Assembly: GCF_000346465.2 (NCBI RefSeq)
Contig: NC_034014.1
Span: forward strand, 20,973,517-21,037,516
Origin: Prunus persica
Taxonomy: Eukaryota; Streptophyta; Magnoliopsida; Rosales; Rosaceae
Direction of reading: 5' to 3'
Length of the DNA: 64,000 bases
A model generated the notes under the pieces. The model did not search any database. It was not told where the DNA came from and worked only from the letters and a program-made list of their open reading frames with translations. A program made the translations under genes and the position numbers. The first letter of the stretch is position 1, and every line of letters starts with the position of its first letter. Positions 10,094 through 21,034 of the stretch are shown here, in pieces.

Positions 10094-13000
10094 ATCGGCT
10101 TTCAAAAGAAAGACTTAATTGGCCTTGATCTACCGCACAACGACGCCCTTGTCATCGGCATTCAAATCGCTCAGGCCATGGTCGACCGAGTCCATGCAGA
10201 TGAGGGCAGTGCAGCCAACATCCTACAATTGGCAGTCATCCAACAGATGGGCTTAGAGGCAAAGATCAATAAATCAGCCAAGTCACTGACTGGTTTCAAT
10301 GGCGCAACGACAGTTACCGTGGGCACAATAGATCTCGACGTCTACTCTCTACCAGTAATCAGCTCGCAAACGTTCATGGTCATTGATGAAGTCTCACCCT
10401 ACAATGGCATTCTAGGCAGACCATAGATCGGCAAGATCAACGCCATCACCTCTGCCACACATCAGAAGATTCGCTACCCAATCCATGGGGGCGGTATCGG
10501 CCAGATCAACAGCGATCAGGCAATGGCAAGAAAATGCTCAGCTCAAGGGCTGAAGAAAGGCAAGCAAACACAGTTCCTCCATGTGAATCAGGCATATCTA
10601 AAGGGAGTAGAACAAGCAGAAGAGAAAGTAGATCTCGTTCCTGACGGCCGAGCAGACCGGAAAGGAAAGGGAATAGCTACTCCCCAATAGCAATCAAAGA
10701 ATCAGGACCAAGTCGAGGGAATCCGTCCGGAGGTCTCTCCTAAAGAAGGATGGAAGCCCGAAGAGGACGTTGAGCTAGTACCCCTTGATCCTGACAAGCC
10801 AGAGAGAAAAGCGCGGATCGGCTCGCGCCTAAGCCATGAGGAAAAGATAAAGCTTGCAGCCTTCCTCCGAAACAACAAAGACGTATTTGCATGGTCGCCA
10901 TCCGACATGCCTGGCATCGATCCCCAGATCATCTGCCATCGCCTACACGTCAACCCAGCTATCAAACCTGTAGCGCAAAAGAGACGCAACTTCGCCCCCG
11001 AGCGGGTTGCCATCATTGAAGCCGAGATCGATAAGCTTCTAGCTGCTGGTTTCATTGAAGAAGTCTCCTACGCAAAATGGCTGGTGAACATTGTTCTAGT
11101 GGCAAAGAAAGATAAAAGTCTGTGGAGAGTGTGCGTCGACTACACCGACCTCAACAAGGCATGCCCTAAAGACAACTTTCCACTGCCTAGAATTGATCAG
11201 CTTGTCGATTCAACTTCCGGCAACCAACTGCTAAGCTTCATGGACGCCTACTCCGGCTACAACCAAATCATGATGCATGAAGATGACAAGGCTAAAACCT
11301 CTTTCATCATCGAAAGAGGTACATACTGTTACAAAGTCATGCCCTTTGGGCTGAAGAACGCCGGGGCAACCTACTAAAGGCTGGTGACCAAAATTTTCAA
11401 TGAGCAAATCGACAAGACTATGGAGGTCTACGTAGACGACATGCTAGTCAAAGCTCCCAAGCGAGCAGACCACATCAAGAACCTTGCCGAGGCATCCAGC
11501 CTACTCCGTAAATACAACATGAAGTTGAACCCGAGCAAATGCACGTTTGGAGTCTCGTCCGGCCGATTCCTGGGATACTTAGTCACCCAAAGAGGAATTG
11601 AGGCACATCCAAATCAAATCAAGGCTATACTCAACATGAAGTCACCTGCCACAACAAAGGAGATACAAAGTCTAACGGGTAGGGCGGCAGCTCTCAATCG
11701 ATTCCTCTCAAGATCAACCGACAAGTGCAGGCCATTTTTTAAAGCCTTGAAGAAAGGACGCAGGGACAAGTGGGATGACAAGTGCGAAATAGCTTTTCAA
11801 AACTTGAAAACCTACCTCACTTCACCTCCCTTACTCTCAAAACCGATACCAGGCGAAGACTTGTACATCTACCTGGCGGTGTCCGACTCAGCTGTCAGCT
11901 CAGCTCTCATCCGAGAAGAGCTGGGGGCACAACATCCGGTATTCTACACTTTATAAGCTCTCTTTGATGTAGAGACTCGCTATCCGAAAATGGAGAAGCT
12001 CATTTTTTCGCTTGTAGTTTCCGCGAGAAAACTAAGGCCCTACTACCAAGCACACCGGATAATTGTCATGACAGAATTTCCTTTGAGATCGATCCTCCAC
12101 AGCCCCGACGCTTCTCAGCGACTCATGAAATGGGCTATCGAACTCAGTCAATACAACCTCCTCTACCGGCCGAGGACTGCTATAAAAGCCCAAGCTTTAG
12201 CAGATTTTGTTGTAGAGTTTACTCCGACAGCCGAAGAAGAGAAGATGGTCGCGAAAAGCAAGGAAAAAGCAGACGACACCTCCCCTGCCGATTCAAACCT
12301 ACCTAACGACATGTGGCAATTGCATGTAGACGGAGCATCAAATCATAAAGGATCAGGGGCAGGCGTCGTCATAATCACCCCAGACGGAACCTTATTGGAA
12401 CAAGCCATCACACTTCGCTTTTCTGCTTCAAACAACGAGGCAGAATATGAGGCATTGCTCGCAAGACTGCGCCTAGCAAAAGAACTGATGATCAAGAGAT
12501 TAGCCATCTACTCAGACTCCCAGCTGATCACGAATCAAGCCTCAGACGAGTACATGGCAAAGCATCCAAGAATGATTCAGTACCTCGACAAAGTCCAAGG
12601 ACTTTTGAAAGAATTTCCTACTTTCACCATCCAACAAGTTCCACGGGTAGAGAACACTCATGCAGATGCGTTGGCAAGCCTAGGATCAGCGCTGGACAGC
12701 CAGTTCAGACGCTCCATCCCAGTCGAACACCTTGATCGACCAAGCATCGATGAAATAAATCCAATCGACTCAATGCAGATCGATGAAGACCCCAGCTGGC
12801 AAGACCCCATCATCGACTACTTGGTGAATGGAAATCTGCCAACGGATAAGTCCGAAGCTAGGAAGGTCTAACGGAAAGCCGCGAGATATTACATGCAAGG
12901 CGGCAAGCTCATTCGCAGATCATACTCTGGCCCTCATCTCACTTGCATAAAGTACCCTCAAACACTTGAGGTCCTCTGCGAAATTCATGACGGCGAGTGT

Positions 13001-14031
13001 GGCAACCACTCTGGGGGCAGGTCACTCGCCCAGAAGGCTCTAAACGTAGGCTGTTTCTGGCCTACTATGCGCCATGACTCTACTGAATATGTCAAAGATA
13101 TGATCGCTGCCAACGATACAAACCAGTTCCTAATCTGCCTGCCGAAATCTACCATCCGCAGAATAGTCCGTGGCCTTTCATGCAATGGGCCATCGAATTA
13201 GTAGGCCCCATGCCAATGGCACCTGCCAAGAAAGAAATGATGATCGTCCCCACTGATTACTTTACTAAATGGATCGAGGTCGAAGCTCTATCCTCTACTA
13301 AAGAAGATGATGTGGAATGATTTATCTAGAGAAATATTATCTGCCGGTTTGGCTGCCCACAATCACTAGTTACCGACAATGGCTCGAAATTCATCGGCAA
13401 GCAGATCACTGCCATCTTCAAAAAGTACGGCATCAAGCAGCATCTATCTACCCCAAGATATCCTCAAGGCAACGGCCAGGCCGAGGCATCCAATAAAATA
13501 ATATTGGATTGTCTGAAGAAGAGATTAGAAGGCGCCGAAGGAAAATGGGTAGATGAGCTCCCTAGCGTGCTATGGGTTTATCGCACCACCAAACGAAGAT
13601 CAACTGGTGAAACCCCGTTTTCCCTCGCCTATGGAACTGAAGCGATCATTCCTCCTCACATCACTATCCCCTCAATAGGTATCGAAGTGGGCAGTATTGA
13701 GCAGAACTCCGAGCAGATGAGACTCAACCTTGACTTACTTGAAGGCGAGCGCGAGAAGGCCATTGTCCAGGTCGCCTCCTATCAACAGCGGTTGAAGTCT
13801 TACTACGATAAAAGAGCCAAGATCAGACAGTTTCAACTAGGCGACCTTGTGCTAAGAAAGGCCTTCACCACTGCACAAAGACAAGGGTTTAAAAAGATGA
13901 AACCCAATTGGGAAGGCCCTTACATAATCAGCCGGTCCGGGGGCAGAGGAAGCTATACGCTTGACACCATGGAAGGGAAGGAAATTCCGCGACAATGGAA
14001 CGCCTACCATCTCCAAAGATACTATCCATGA
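10094..14031 (+). pseudogene. Tat element pol: protease, RT, RNase H, aRNH, integrase
   Basis: Reading in one frame from about 10178 to 13100, the order is: protease ('VHADEGSAANIL'); reverse transcriptase (10907 onward; 'YTDLNKACPKDNFPLPRID', 'YVDDMLV'); RNase H (11860-12220); a second, archaeal-type RNase H (about 12310-12690; 'WQLHVDGAS', 'NNEAEYEAL', 'YSDSQLI', 'HADALASLG', with the D-E-D-D set in place); and integrase ('GNHSGGRSLAQKAL', then 'TDYFTKW', 'TDNGSKF' and 'GQAEASNK' of the DDE core, ending at 14031). Stops at 10424, 10688, 11375, 11954 and 12869, plus a frameshift within the integrase zinc region and later stops near 13318-13330, inactivate it. Confidence 0.9.
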
Positions 14032-14149
14032 CGCTTCCTCCTACCTGCTCAGTCCCCAGCAGACGACTGAGTACTGCGCATTTCTGAAAAAGAAAAGCAA
14101 CTACTGCAAATTCCAGAATGTGCCACAACAAAAGACAGTTGCCCATAAG

Positions 14150-14720
14150 TAGCGTCCTTCGGGAGACGCAGGGCGACAACTAGAAGCGTCCTTCGGGAGA
14201 CGCAGCCCGCAAATAAGCGTCCTAAGGGAGACGCAGGGTGCGCCAGGAATTTCCTAAGGGAGGTATCCAGGTTCCTATCCGTTTCCTAAGGGGGACATGA
14301 TAGCCAAACAGTTGCCTATAAAAAGCGTCCTAAGGGAGACGCAGGGCGACGATCAAAAGCATCCTTCGGGAGACGCAGCCTGCAAAACAGCGTCTTAAGG
14401 GAGACGCAGGGTGCGCCAGGAGTTTCTTAAAAGGGGGTCACCATGCTCTCTGCGGGAAATATCCAGGTTCCTATCCGTTTCCTAAGGAAGGCAGGATAGT
14501 CAAAAAGTTGTCCATAAAAAGCGTCCTAAGGGAGACGCAGGGCGACGACTAAAAGCGTCCTTCGGGAGACGCAGCCCACAAAGCAGCATCCTAAGGAGGT
14601 TGCAGGTGAGCCAGGAATTTCCTAAGGGAGGTATCCAGGTTCTTATCCGTTTCCTAAGGGGGGCAGGATAGTCAGACAGTTGTCCATAAGCAGCGTCCTA
14701 AGGGAGACGCAGGGCAACGA
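14150..14720 (+). repeat. Hairpin-rich tandem repeats in the Tat 3' region
   Basis: A higher-order unit of roughly 185 bp is repeated about three times. It is made of shorter blocks of the form GCGTCCTTCGGGAGACGC or GCGTCCTAAGGGAGACGC alternating with 'TTTCCTAAGGG' blocks. Each short block can fold as a hairpin (GCGTC...GACGC), and the TTCG version has a stable-type tetraloop. Tandem repeats between pol and the 3' LTR are known in Tat elements. A function is not known. Confidence 0.8.
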
Positions 14721-14965
14721 CCAGAAGTGTCTTAAAGCGTTTTCTGGAAAAATGCAGAATACGCCCGGAGTCCCTCAAGGGGGACCCTGGCTTTTGCTGA
14801 AATCCCAAGGGAAATACACAGCAGGACACTAACCGGTTACTCAAGCAGTTCACAAGACAATGTGCAAATTGAAGTTGAAAAAATAAAGACTGAAATTTCC
14901 ATAGTAAAGCGACCAACCGGCCAAGTTCAAACAAAAAGGAGATGGTCAAAACAAGACCAATTATT

Positions 14966-17341
14966 CTAAACAAAAAGCAGACTACAAAAGCTGAAAAGAA
15001 ATAAAGAAGTCTTCGTCTCCTCCGAAACGCCAGCATGAGACCCTTGATCTGCAGCCTCTTCAGCGTCCACCTGATCAGCCACGCTCTCAGTAGCTCCACA
15101 TGCATGATCTATGACGTCTACCACCGCCTCATCAGCTGCATCATCCTCTGCTCCATCTTCTTCAGCTACTGCCTCTTCAGCCACCTGCTCTTCAGCTCCT
15201 TCGGTGTTCACAGCATCAGCCTCTTCACCTTGCACAGGGGGCAAGTCAGGATAGAGCATCTCGATGTCTTCATCTCCAATGGCATAGAAGGGATCATATC
15301 CAATTGTGCAGTCCAAGTAACCCAACTTGTACGCATCCATGACAGCTTTGGACTTGGATTCTTCAGCAGACTTATGATAGGCATGAAATCTAGCCAAAAG
15401 CTTGTCATAACTATGAGAGATGTCGGCATTCTTGCGCTCAAGGCGGAAATAAGCATCTTTTTGACTTGCCACGTCAACAGCAGAAGAGCTGAGCTCGGAA
15501 TCTTTCTCAGTAAGGGAACTCTTCAGCTCAGATATCATCGCCCGCAAATCAGACGTCTTCTTCTCATAACGAGTGTGCTCGGCAGAAAGCTTGCTAGCCA
15601 GCTCAGCATTCTTCTTCTCCAACTCACTAAGCTGAGCAGAAGAGGGGGCAACAGCAGACGACGAGTTCCGGATGGTCTCCGCAGCAAAAACCACTCCTTT
15701 TTGAAGCAGATGAAATGTTGCTTCTCTTTGTTTTTCCAAGGAAAGACTTGAAAAAGTACCGAGATCACCAGCCTGACGGACTTGATCAACCAGCTCAGCG
15801 CAAGCGGATGGACTTGATAGAAAGTGCGTCTTGAGCAGATCAGACACGCCCACATCTCCTGCAGGGCTAGGCTTGTCCAACTTTGGATCAGCCGCTGATG
15901 TTGCAGAAGAACCTTTTCCTCGAGTAGATAACTCTCTTGCTTTCTTAGCCTCTGCCAACCTTACTTCCAAAGGAACTGACGACGATGAATCAACTCCACG
16001 CTTGACTGCTTGTGACTCAACAGTTGGATCATGATGGTTGGATGGATGAGCAGACCTCGCACACCGACCTCCACTCTTCGACTGGTGCAAACGACCCGAA
16101 CTTCAGAGAGGAAAATCAGCATCTCTTGGCTTCTCAACAGGTGACCTGGACCGTGCACGAACAACGTCGCGGAGCAGATCACGATCTCCAAACTCATCAG
16201 CAAGAGGCTTAAGGGGAACATCCCTAATATTGCGCATACCACCAATCTTCTTGCTATCTGCACCAACAAGATGTTTGACTCTGGCAGATGACGCGGGAAT
16301 AGCTCCTACTTGGGTTTTCTCAGCAGAAGGGAGCCTTGGCTTCTTCCTCAATGGAGACACATTCCTCACCCGTAAAGAAGTAGCTGGAGTTCTCGAAGAC
16401 TTGACATCGGCCTTCCTTTTTGGTGGGGGTTCAGCAAAGCACTCATCCAGTTCAGCAGATAGATCATCAGGGTCCGGACCATTCTGCTTCCATCTCTCAA
16501 CATCATCAGCAGGGGACAGACCATCGTATTTCTCCCGATACTCGCTCAACAGCCAGCGCCACTCACGAAACTTTTGGGGGATGTTCAAAGCACGGCGGAC
16601 CTTAGCCATGTCAGGCCCAAGCTCCAATTGCTTGCTGATGTCACTCACTGCAAGCAGAAGATAGAAGTTAGTCAGCCACACTTGAAGAAACTCAAATAAA
16701 AAGAGAACATATCATAGATCACAAAAAGACACACCATAGCAATAAGTGATAGGAACAAGGGGGCCGTCGCCAACGTCGCCCTCCCAGCGTCCGCTGACTT
16801 CCAACAAGTCGTCATGCCAAGCATGATCTCCTTGACTAAGACCATCGAACAGCCTGGACCTGTAGACGCGAACTTGGGCATACTACTCGAAGTGCCACAC
16901 TTCAAAGAAATAAAAGAACTCTCGCACCGTCAACTCCAGCGTAAAGAAACAGCTCAGATTCTCGAAGCACATGATCGCCCGGTAAACGATGGGAGTACTC
17001 TGGCTTGGAGCACACCCCATGGTGCAGAACACCTCCTTGAAGAGCTTCGACAAAGGGAATTTGAAGCCCAGTGAAAAATAAAAAGGACGGAAGGTAATGA
17101 TCCTAGCACCAGGATCATCCGCATCCTCGAAAGAATCGTTATCAGTCCGAGACCTCAATAGCTTGACCTGCACGTCATTTGGAATGGCAGAAGCGAAAGT
17201 AGCCCGCCATTTTTGGAACTGAGCGTCGGTCGTGACTCGGTGCAAGTTGGCCACGAACTTCTTGCTAGGGACTACGGAACCTCCCCACAAATACAAAGGC
17301 ACCTGAGAGCTTGGAGCCTTGCTACCGTCCCTGGAAGACAT
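14966..17341 (-). pseudogene. Antisense accessory gene of the Tat element, two exons
   Basis: Exon 1 runs 17341-16735, starting 'MSSRDGSKAPSSQVPLYLWGG'. A predicted 87-bp GT-AG intron follows (16734-16648), and exon 2 runs 16647-14966. The split codon joins in frame ('ITYCY' to 'VSDISKQLELG'). Two nonsense codons interrupt the otherwise continuous frame: TAG at 16885-16883 and TGA at 16105-16103. The product would be about 760 residues. Its N-terminal part is globular; then come a basic Ser/Arg/Lys-rich middle ('RKADVKSSRTPA', 'RARSRSPVEKPRD'), a coiled-coil-like Leu/Glu/Ser-rich region (about 15750-15380) and a very acidic Ala/Glu/Asp-rich tail. Antisense open frames here are known in Tat elements, but their function is not. 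I recognise no enzyme domain. Confidence 0.75.
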
Positions 17342-17394
17342 GGTTGGTCAATGAACAACTACAAGAAGAGAAGAAAATTCTACAAGTTAGAATC

Positions 17395-18263
17395 CCACAA
17401 AAAAAAAAAAAAAAAGGGCTGGCAGAGAAAAAAAAAAAGGCAGCCCAGCATGAGCAGCCCGCCAATCCCTCCAGCCCAGCACGCAGGCGGCCCAGTCCTC
17501 CAGCTCCTACACGCAAGGCCCGCCTGCTTGGCGCAGGCCCAAGTCGCGCAGCCCATCTCTTCCTCGCCCATCTCGCCAGCGCACCTTCGGCCCAAGCCCG
17601 AGCTCGACGCGCAAGGCCCATCTCGCCCAGCGAAAGCCCTTCGCGTGCAAGGCCCAGCGCCTTTTCTGCCTCATCTCCGAAGCCCAGCATGCGCCTCCTT
17701 CTGACTTGGGCTTGGCTCCTCCACGCCCTTGCTTCAGGCCCAGCACGCATATGCTCCAGCCCAGGCCAAGTAGCTCCAAGACCAGCATGCACCTCATGCT
17801 CCATCTGATCCCAGCATGAACTCCCCAGCTATTTGTCAACTATTGCTCACGAATTGCAACTCATGCTGGACCATCTCCTTGCTGCCAAAAAATAAAAAAA
17901 TATATATATACATACATATATATTTTTACGGGCTCGACTTACTTGGGATGCACGGCAACTCCTCTCCTCAACAAGCAGTACAGATTCTCCAAAATCTTTC
18001 TCAAGCCAGAAGGTAGAGAAGTTAAGTTTGCGATATGAGAAAGAGTGAAGAGAAGCCCTGTATTTATACAGGTTGGACAACCCGGGTCAAGAAGGAATCA
18101 CAAACTCATTCCTACTGGGAATCCAACTCCAACAACAGTCAGAAGCCTACACCAATTGGGAATCCAATCTGCGAAGGAGTCCAACTCACATAATAAAGCC
18201 CAGACACAATTGGAGAGCCCGAAAAAAATAATTTCATCTCCTACATGCCACACAAGCGCCATG
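17395..18263. other. Untranslated spacer upstream of the antisense gene
   Basis: Two A-rich tracts (17399-17415, 17431-17440) are followed by a GC-rich zone with many scattered GCCCAG motifs (about 17445-17790) and a TATATA/CATACA stretch at 17898-17922. Long open frames here on both strands are low-complexity and not convincing. It may hold the promoter of the antisense gene (inference). Confidence 0.5.
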
Positions 18264-18265
18264 CA

Positions 18266-18280
18266 GAAGCTGGGGGCATT
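18266..18280 (+). other. Polypurine tract of the Tat element
   Basis: AGAAGCTGGGGGCATT lies directly upstream of the 3' LTR, the expected place for the plus-strand primer. Confidence 0.7.
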
Positions 18281-18982
18281 TGTGAGAGCATATATTTTCG
18301 TCTCCAATCAGGGCACGCCACGTGGAAAAGAAGATTATCTCTTTAATTAATTAATTAAATTAGTTTATCTGGCTAATTAATTAATTGGGATAAATATCTT
18401 AATTAATATGATATTATCTTTATTTAAAGAGATAATATCATTAATTAAGATATTATCCTAATAAAGAGAAGATAATATCATTTAAATCAGATATTATCTT
18501 CTTAAGAGATAATATCATTTAATTCAGATATTATCTTCTTAAGAGATAATATATATTTAATTCAGATATTATCAGGCCTAACTCGATTCCTACGAAACCC
18601 TAGCCCCGAGGCTCCTATAAATAGACGACCTCATTCATCATTCAAGGTACATCTAAACCTACTCCTGATACCCGAGAAAAATACCCGAAGCTCTCTCTCC
18701 CTCTCCACTCTCCATATTTTCTCCCCACGGCTCCGGCCACCACACACGGCTCCGGCCACCCGGTTTACACCCTACATAAAACTCCGTACCCTTTGCTTAG
18801 CTATTGTTTTCCTACAAACACTCGAACTAACTTAGGCATCGGAGGGCCAAAGGCCAACACCCCCCGGGTGTGGTCTATTTACTCCAGTCTTTTTTACAGA
18901 AATCGAGGAAGAGAGAGAAGGAAGATCGAAGGTTGAAGGATCTAGAAGCGAATATTCTCCCGTGAGATTATTTGCACAAACA
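18281..18982 (+). repeat. 3' LTR of the Tat element
   Basis: This is a 702-bp copy of the 5' LTR. The extra length is at about 18458-18540, where a TTATCTTCTTAAGAGATAA-centred repeat of about 38 bp occurs in two additional copies. Other differences include GGCCTTTGGCC in the 5' LTR versus GGCCAAAGGCC here. Confidence 0.9.
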
Positions 18983-19893
18983 GCCTCCTTATCCTCCTCA
19001 TTGCATTGCTTGAACTAATGAAGCAAAGCTAGTCCCAGGTGCCCTTTTGTTCTTAGCTTTTTGTGTTTTCCATATCCTAGTAGATCTCCTCTAATTACAC
19101 AATCATCTACAACCCTGCAATGGTTGGAGAATGAAGCTAATGTGACACTTAGGCGTAAAGATTGCATCGATGGGTTCCTTTTTTCCGTTGAGAAAGATGC
19201 CTCTAATGTTTTTATCGATTGGGTGCAAAAGCAATCAGATCAAAGCTGTAAGCATTTCCTAAACCCCAAAAACTGCCCATATGCTTGAATTTTGTTGTTG
19301 TTGTCTAAATTTTCCTTTTTTTTTTCTTTTCCATGTGTTCCAAGATATTGGTCATAGGGATATGCACATATATATATGTGTCCTAGATTTTGTGTGTGCG
19401 ACTTTGTCTTCAAGAAATTGAGGTTTCTTTGTTCCTATGGAGGATGTGATAGTGTATTTCCATGGTTGCGCTACTTTTGATATTCCTGTTGAAGTTGCCA
19501 ACATTTCCAAAGATGTAGCTCATCCCCAAGTACTCCAAAATTCTAATCAAATCTTTGTATGGCTATAGTAACTGTCTTATTCTGATTTTCTTTTCTTTTT
19601 TTTCCCTTTTGACATAAAATTCAAATCGAGAAATTATTGTATGGTATCACGTGGTCTAATATAATTGGACGACATGATTGATATTTCACACTTTTAGCAT
19701 ACACTATCAATAAATATTCACTTATTTTATGATATGTGGACAAGTTATATCACATGACCTGCTCGAGTACTACACTATTAAGTACTCCTTAAAATGTGTC
19801 GTTAACTATATTTTTATACATTTGATTGGACTGTGCTCTAATTTTGTCATTATATAGGCCTTTACATAGCCGAAGGAAGAGGAGCAAAGGTAG

Positions 19894-21034
19894 CAAGGGC
19901 GGATTTATGCTTAGGCTGGGGTGGGCTCCAGCCTAGGGGAAGATTTCTAAATATTAAATATGGTTGAAATTTTATAAGTTTATTTCTGCTCCAATAAATA
20001 TTAGCCCACTACACCAAATAAATATAATAAACTAATAATAGCCCAATATAAGTAAAGTAAATAATAGCTCAGTCATCTATTTAAAATAAGCCCACTCCTG
20101 AAACATATAGGAAATAATAAACATCAATCCAAACCAATTGGGCCAAGTGGAAACCAATTGGGCTTCAAAATCGATTTGGGCAGAACTCACACTAAGGCTC
20201 TACCAACTTGAGCTATTGGGCTACACCCACAGAGAGCAAACATCAAAAGATTTCTTCTAGCCACCCAAAATGCCATATTTGAACCTTCAGAGCCTCGAGG
20301 AAATGGCTCTCCTCCTCTAAAACATTGTACCAACTTATCTTTAGTGGGTTCTTTAATCTTGGTAAGTTTTTCTCTTTTTTTATATATTCAATTTTCAATT
20401 TTAATTGTTGTTGTTAAGTTGTTATGATTTAGGGTTTGGGTGGAATTTTTTGGAGATTGTTGATATATGTTTTATTTTAGCAACTTGAATTATTAATTAG
20501 CATATATGATTTTTGGTGTCTAGTATTTCTTGTTAGGATATCATGTCACATGATGATAATAGACTGTTAAAGAGAGGAAAAACTATTTATTCATTCTTCA
20601 AAAAAAGTGGTAACGATAACAAGGATACACCTTCTGCATCTAATGTTGATACTTCAATTCCTAAGGGACCTTCTGAACTCGGATCTCACGTAGTTGAACC
20701 TAAAGAGTTTGATATTGCTTCTTTGGAATGGGATCCTAGGAAATGCATTCCAATTTGTGAACACCTAATCAATCAACGTTATGAGATTCGAAGGGCAAGC
20801 TCTTTAATTTTTTTTGCAATTGAACATTTTTTTTTAAAGTTGGACAATGTGTTTGATTTGATATTTATTTATATTTTGTACTTTTTTGTGCTATATTTGC
20901 TTCTAATATGACTTTGTTTGATTTATAAAATTTTATTTACATTTTTATTTCAAGAGAAAAAAGGCTTATAATATATCTCCTCTATAAAAAAATTATTTAG
21001 CCTACCTCTATAAAAATTCCTGGATTCGCCATTG
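19894..21034 (+). mobile_element. hAT-type DNA transposon, internally deleted
   Basis: Imperfect terminal inverted repeats (left CAAGGGCGGATTTA, right complement CAATGGCGAATCCAG) are flanked by a perfect 8-bp target duplication, AAAGGTAG (19886-19893, 21035-21042), as expected for hAT elements. It splits the last exon of nicotinamidase copy 2. At 1141 bp it is far shorter than an autonomous element and keeps only the first part of a transposase gene. Confidence 0.85.
20543..20911 (+). pseudogene. N-terminal fragment of a hAT (zinc finger MYM/TTF-type) transposase
   Basis: The open frame begins 'MSHDDNRLLKRGKTIYSFFKK' and reaches 'LEWDPRKCIPICEHLINQRYEIRRA'. This resembles the region just before the TTF-type zinc finger in plant hAT transposases of the 'zinc finger MYM-type protein 1-like' group. 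Homology ends near 20800, after which the sequence is AT-rich and non-coding. The zinc finger, the catalytic domain and the dimerisation domain are missing. Confidence 0.65.

Larger units (their letters stand above)
6125..18982 (+). mobile_element. Ty3-type LTR retrotransposon, Tat lineage, 12.86 kb
   Basis: The element runs from TGTGGGAG to ACAAACA and is flanked by a perfect 5-bp target duplication, GCCTC (6120-6124 and 18983-18987), inside exon 2 of nicotinamidase copy 2. Order: 5' LTR, gag, protease, reverse transcriptase, RNase H, second archaeal-type RNase H, integrase, a tandem-repeat block, a gene on the opposite strand, a polypurine tract and the 3' LTR. The second RNase H and the antisense gene place it in the Tat lineage. 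The coding regions have several stops and frameshifts, and a Cassandra element sits between gag and protease. The two LTRs differ at roughly a dozen or so sites plus one length change, so the insertion is not very recent. Confidence 0.92.

Noticed and set aside
15035..15751. 238-codon plus-strand frame opposite the Tat antisense gene
   Set aside because: Its sequence is the complement of the acidic and coiled-coil regions; the minus-strand frame has the intron phase and wider continuity.
17213..17808. Long overlapping Pro/Ala/Arg-rich open frames on both strands upstream of the Tat antisense gene
   Set aside because: They come from a GC-rich region full of GCCCAG motifs; frames are open on both strands at once and show no conserved domain.
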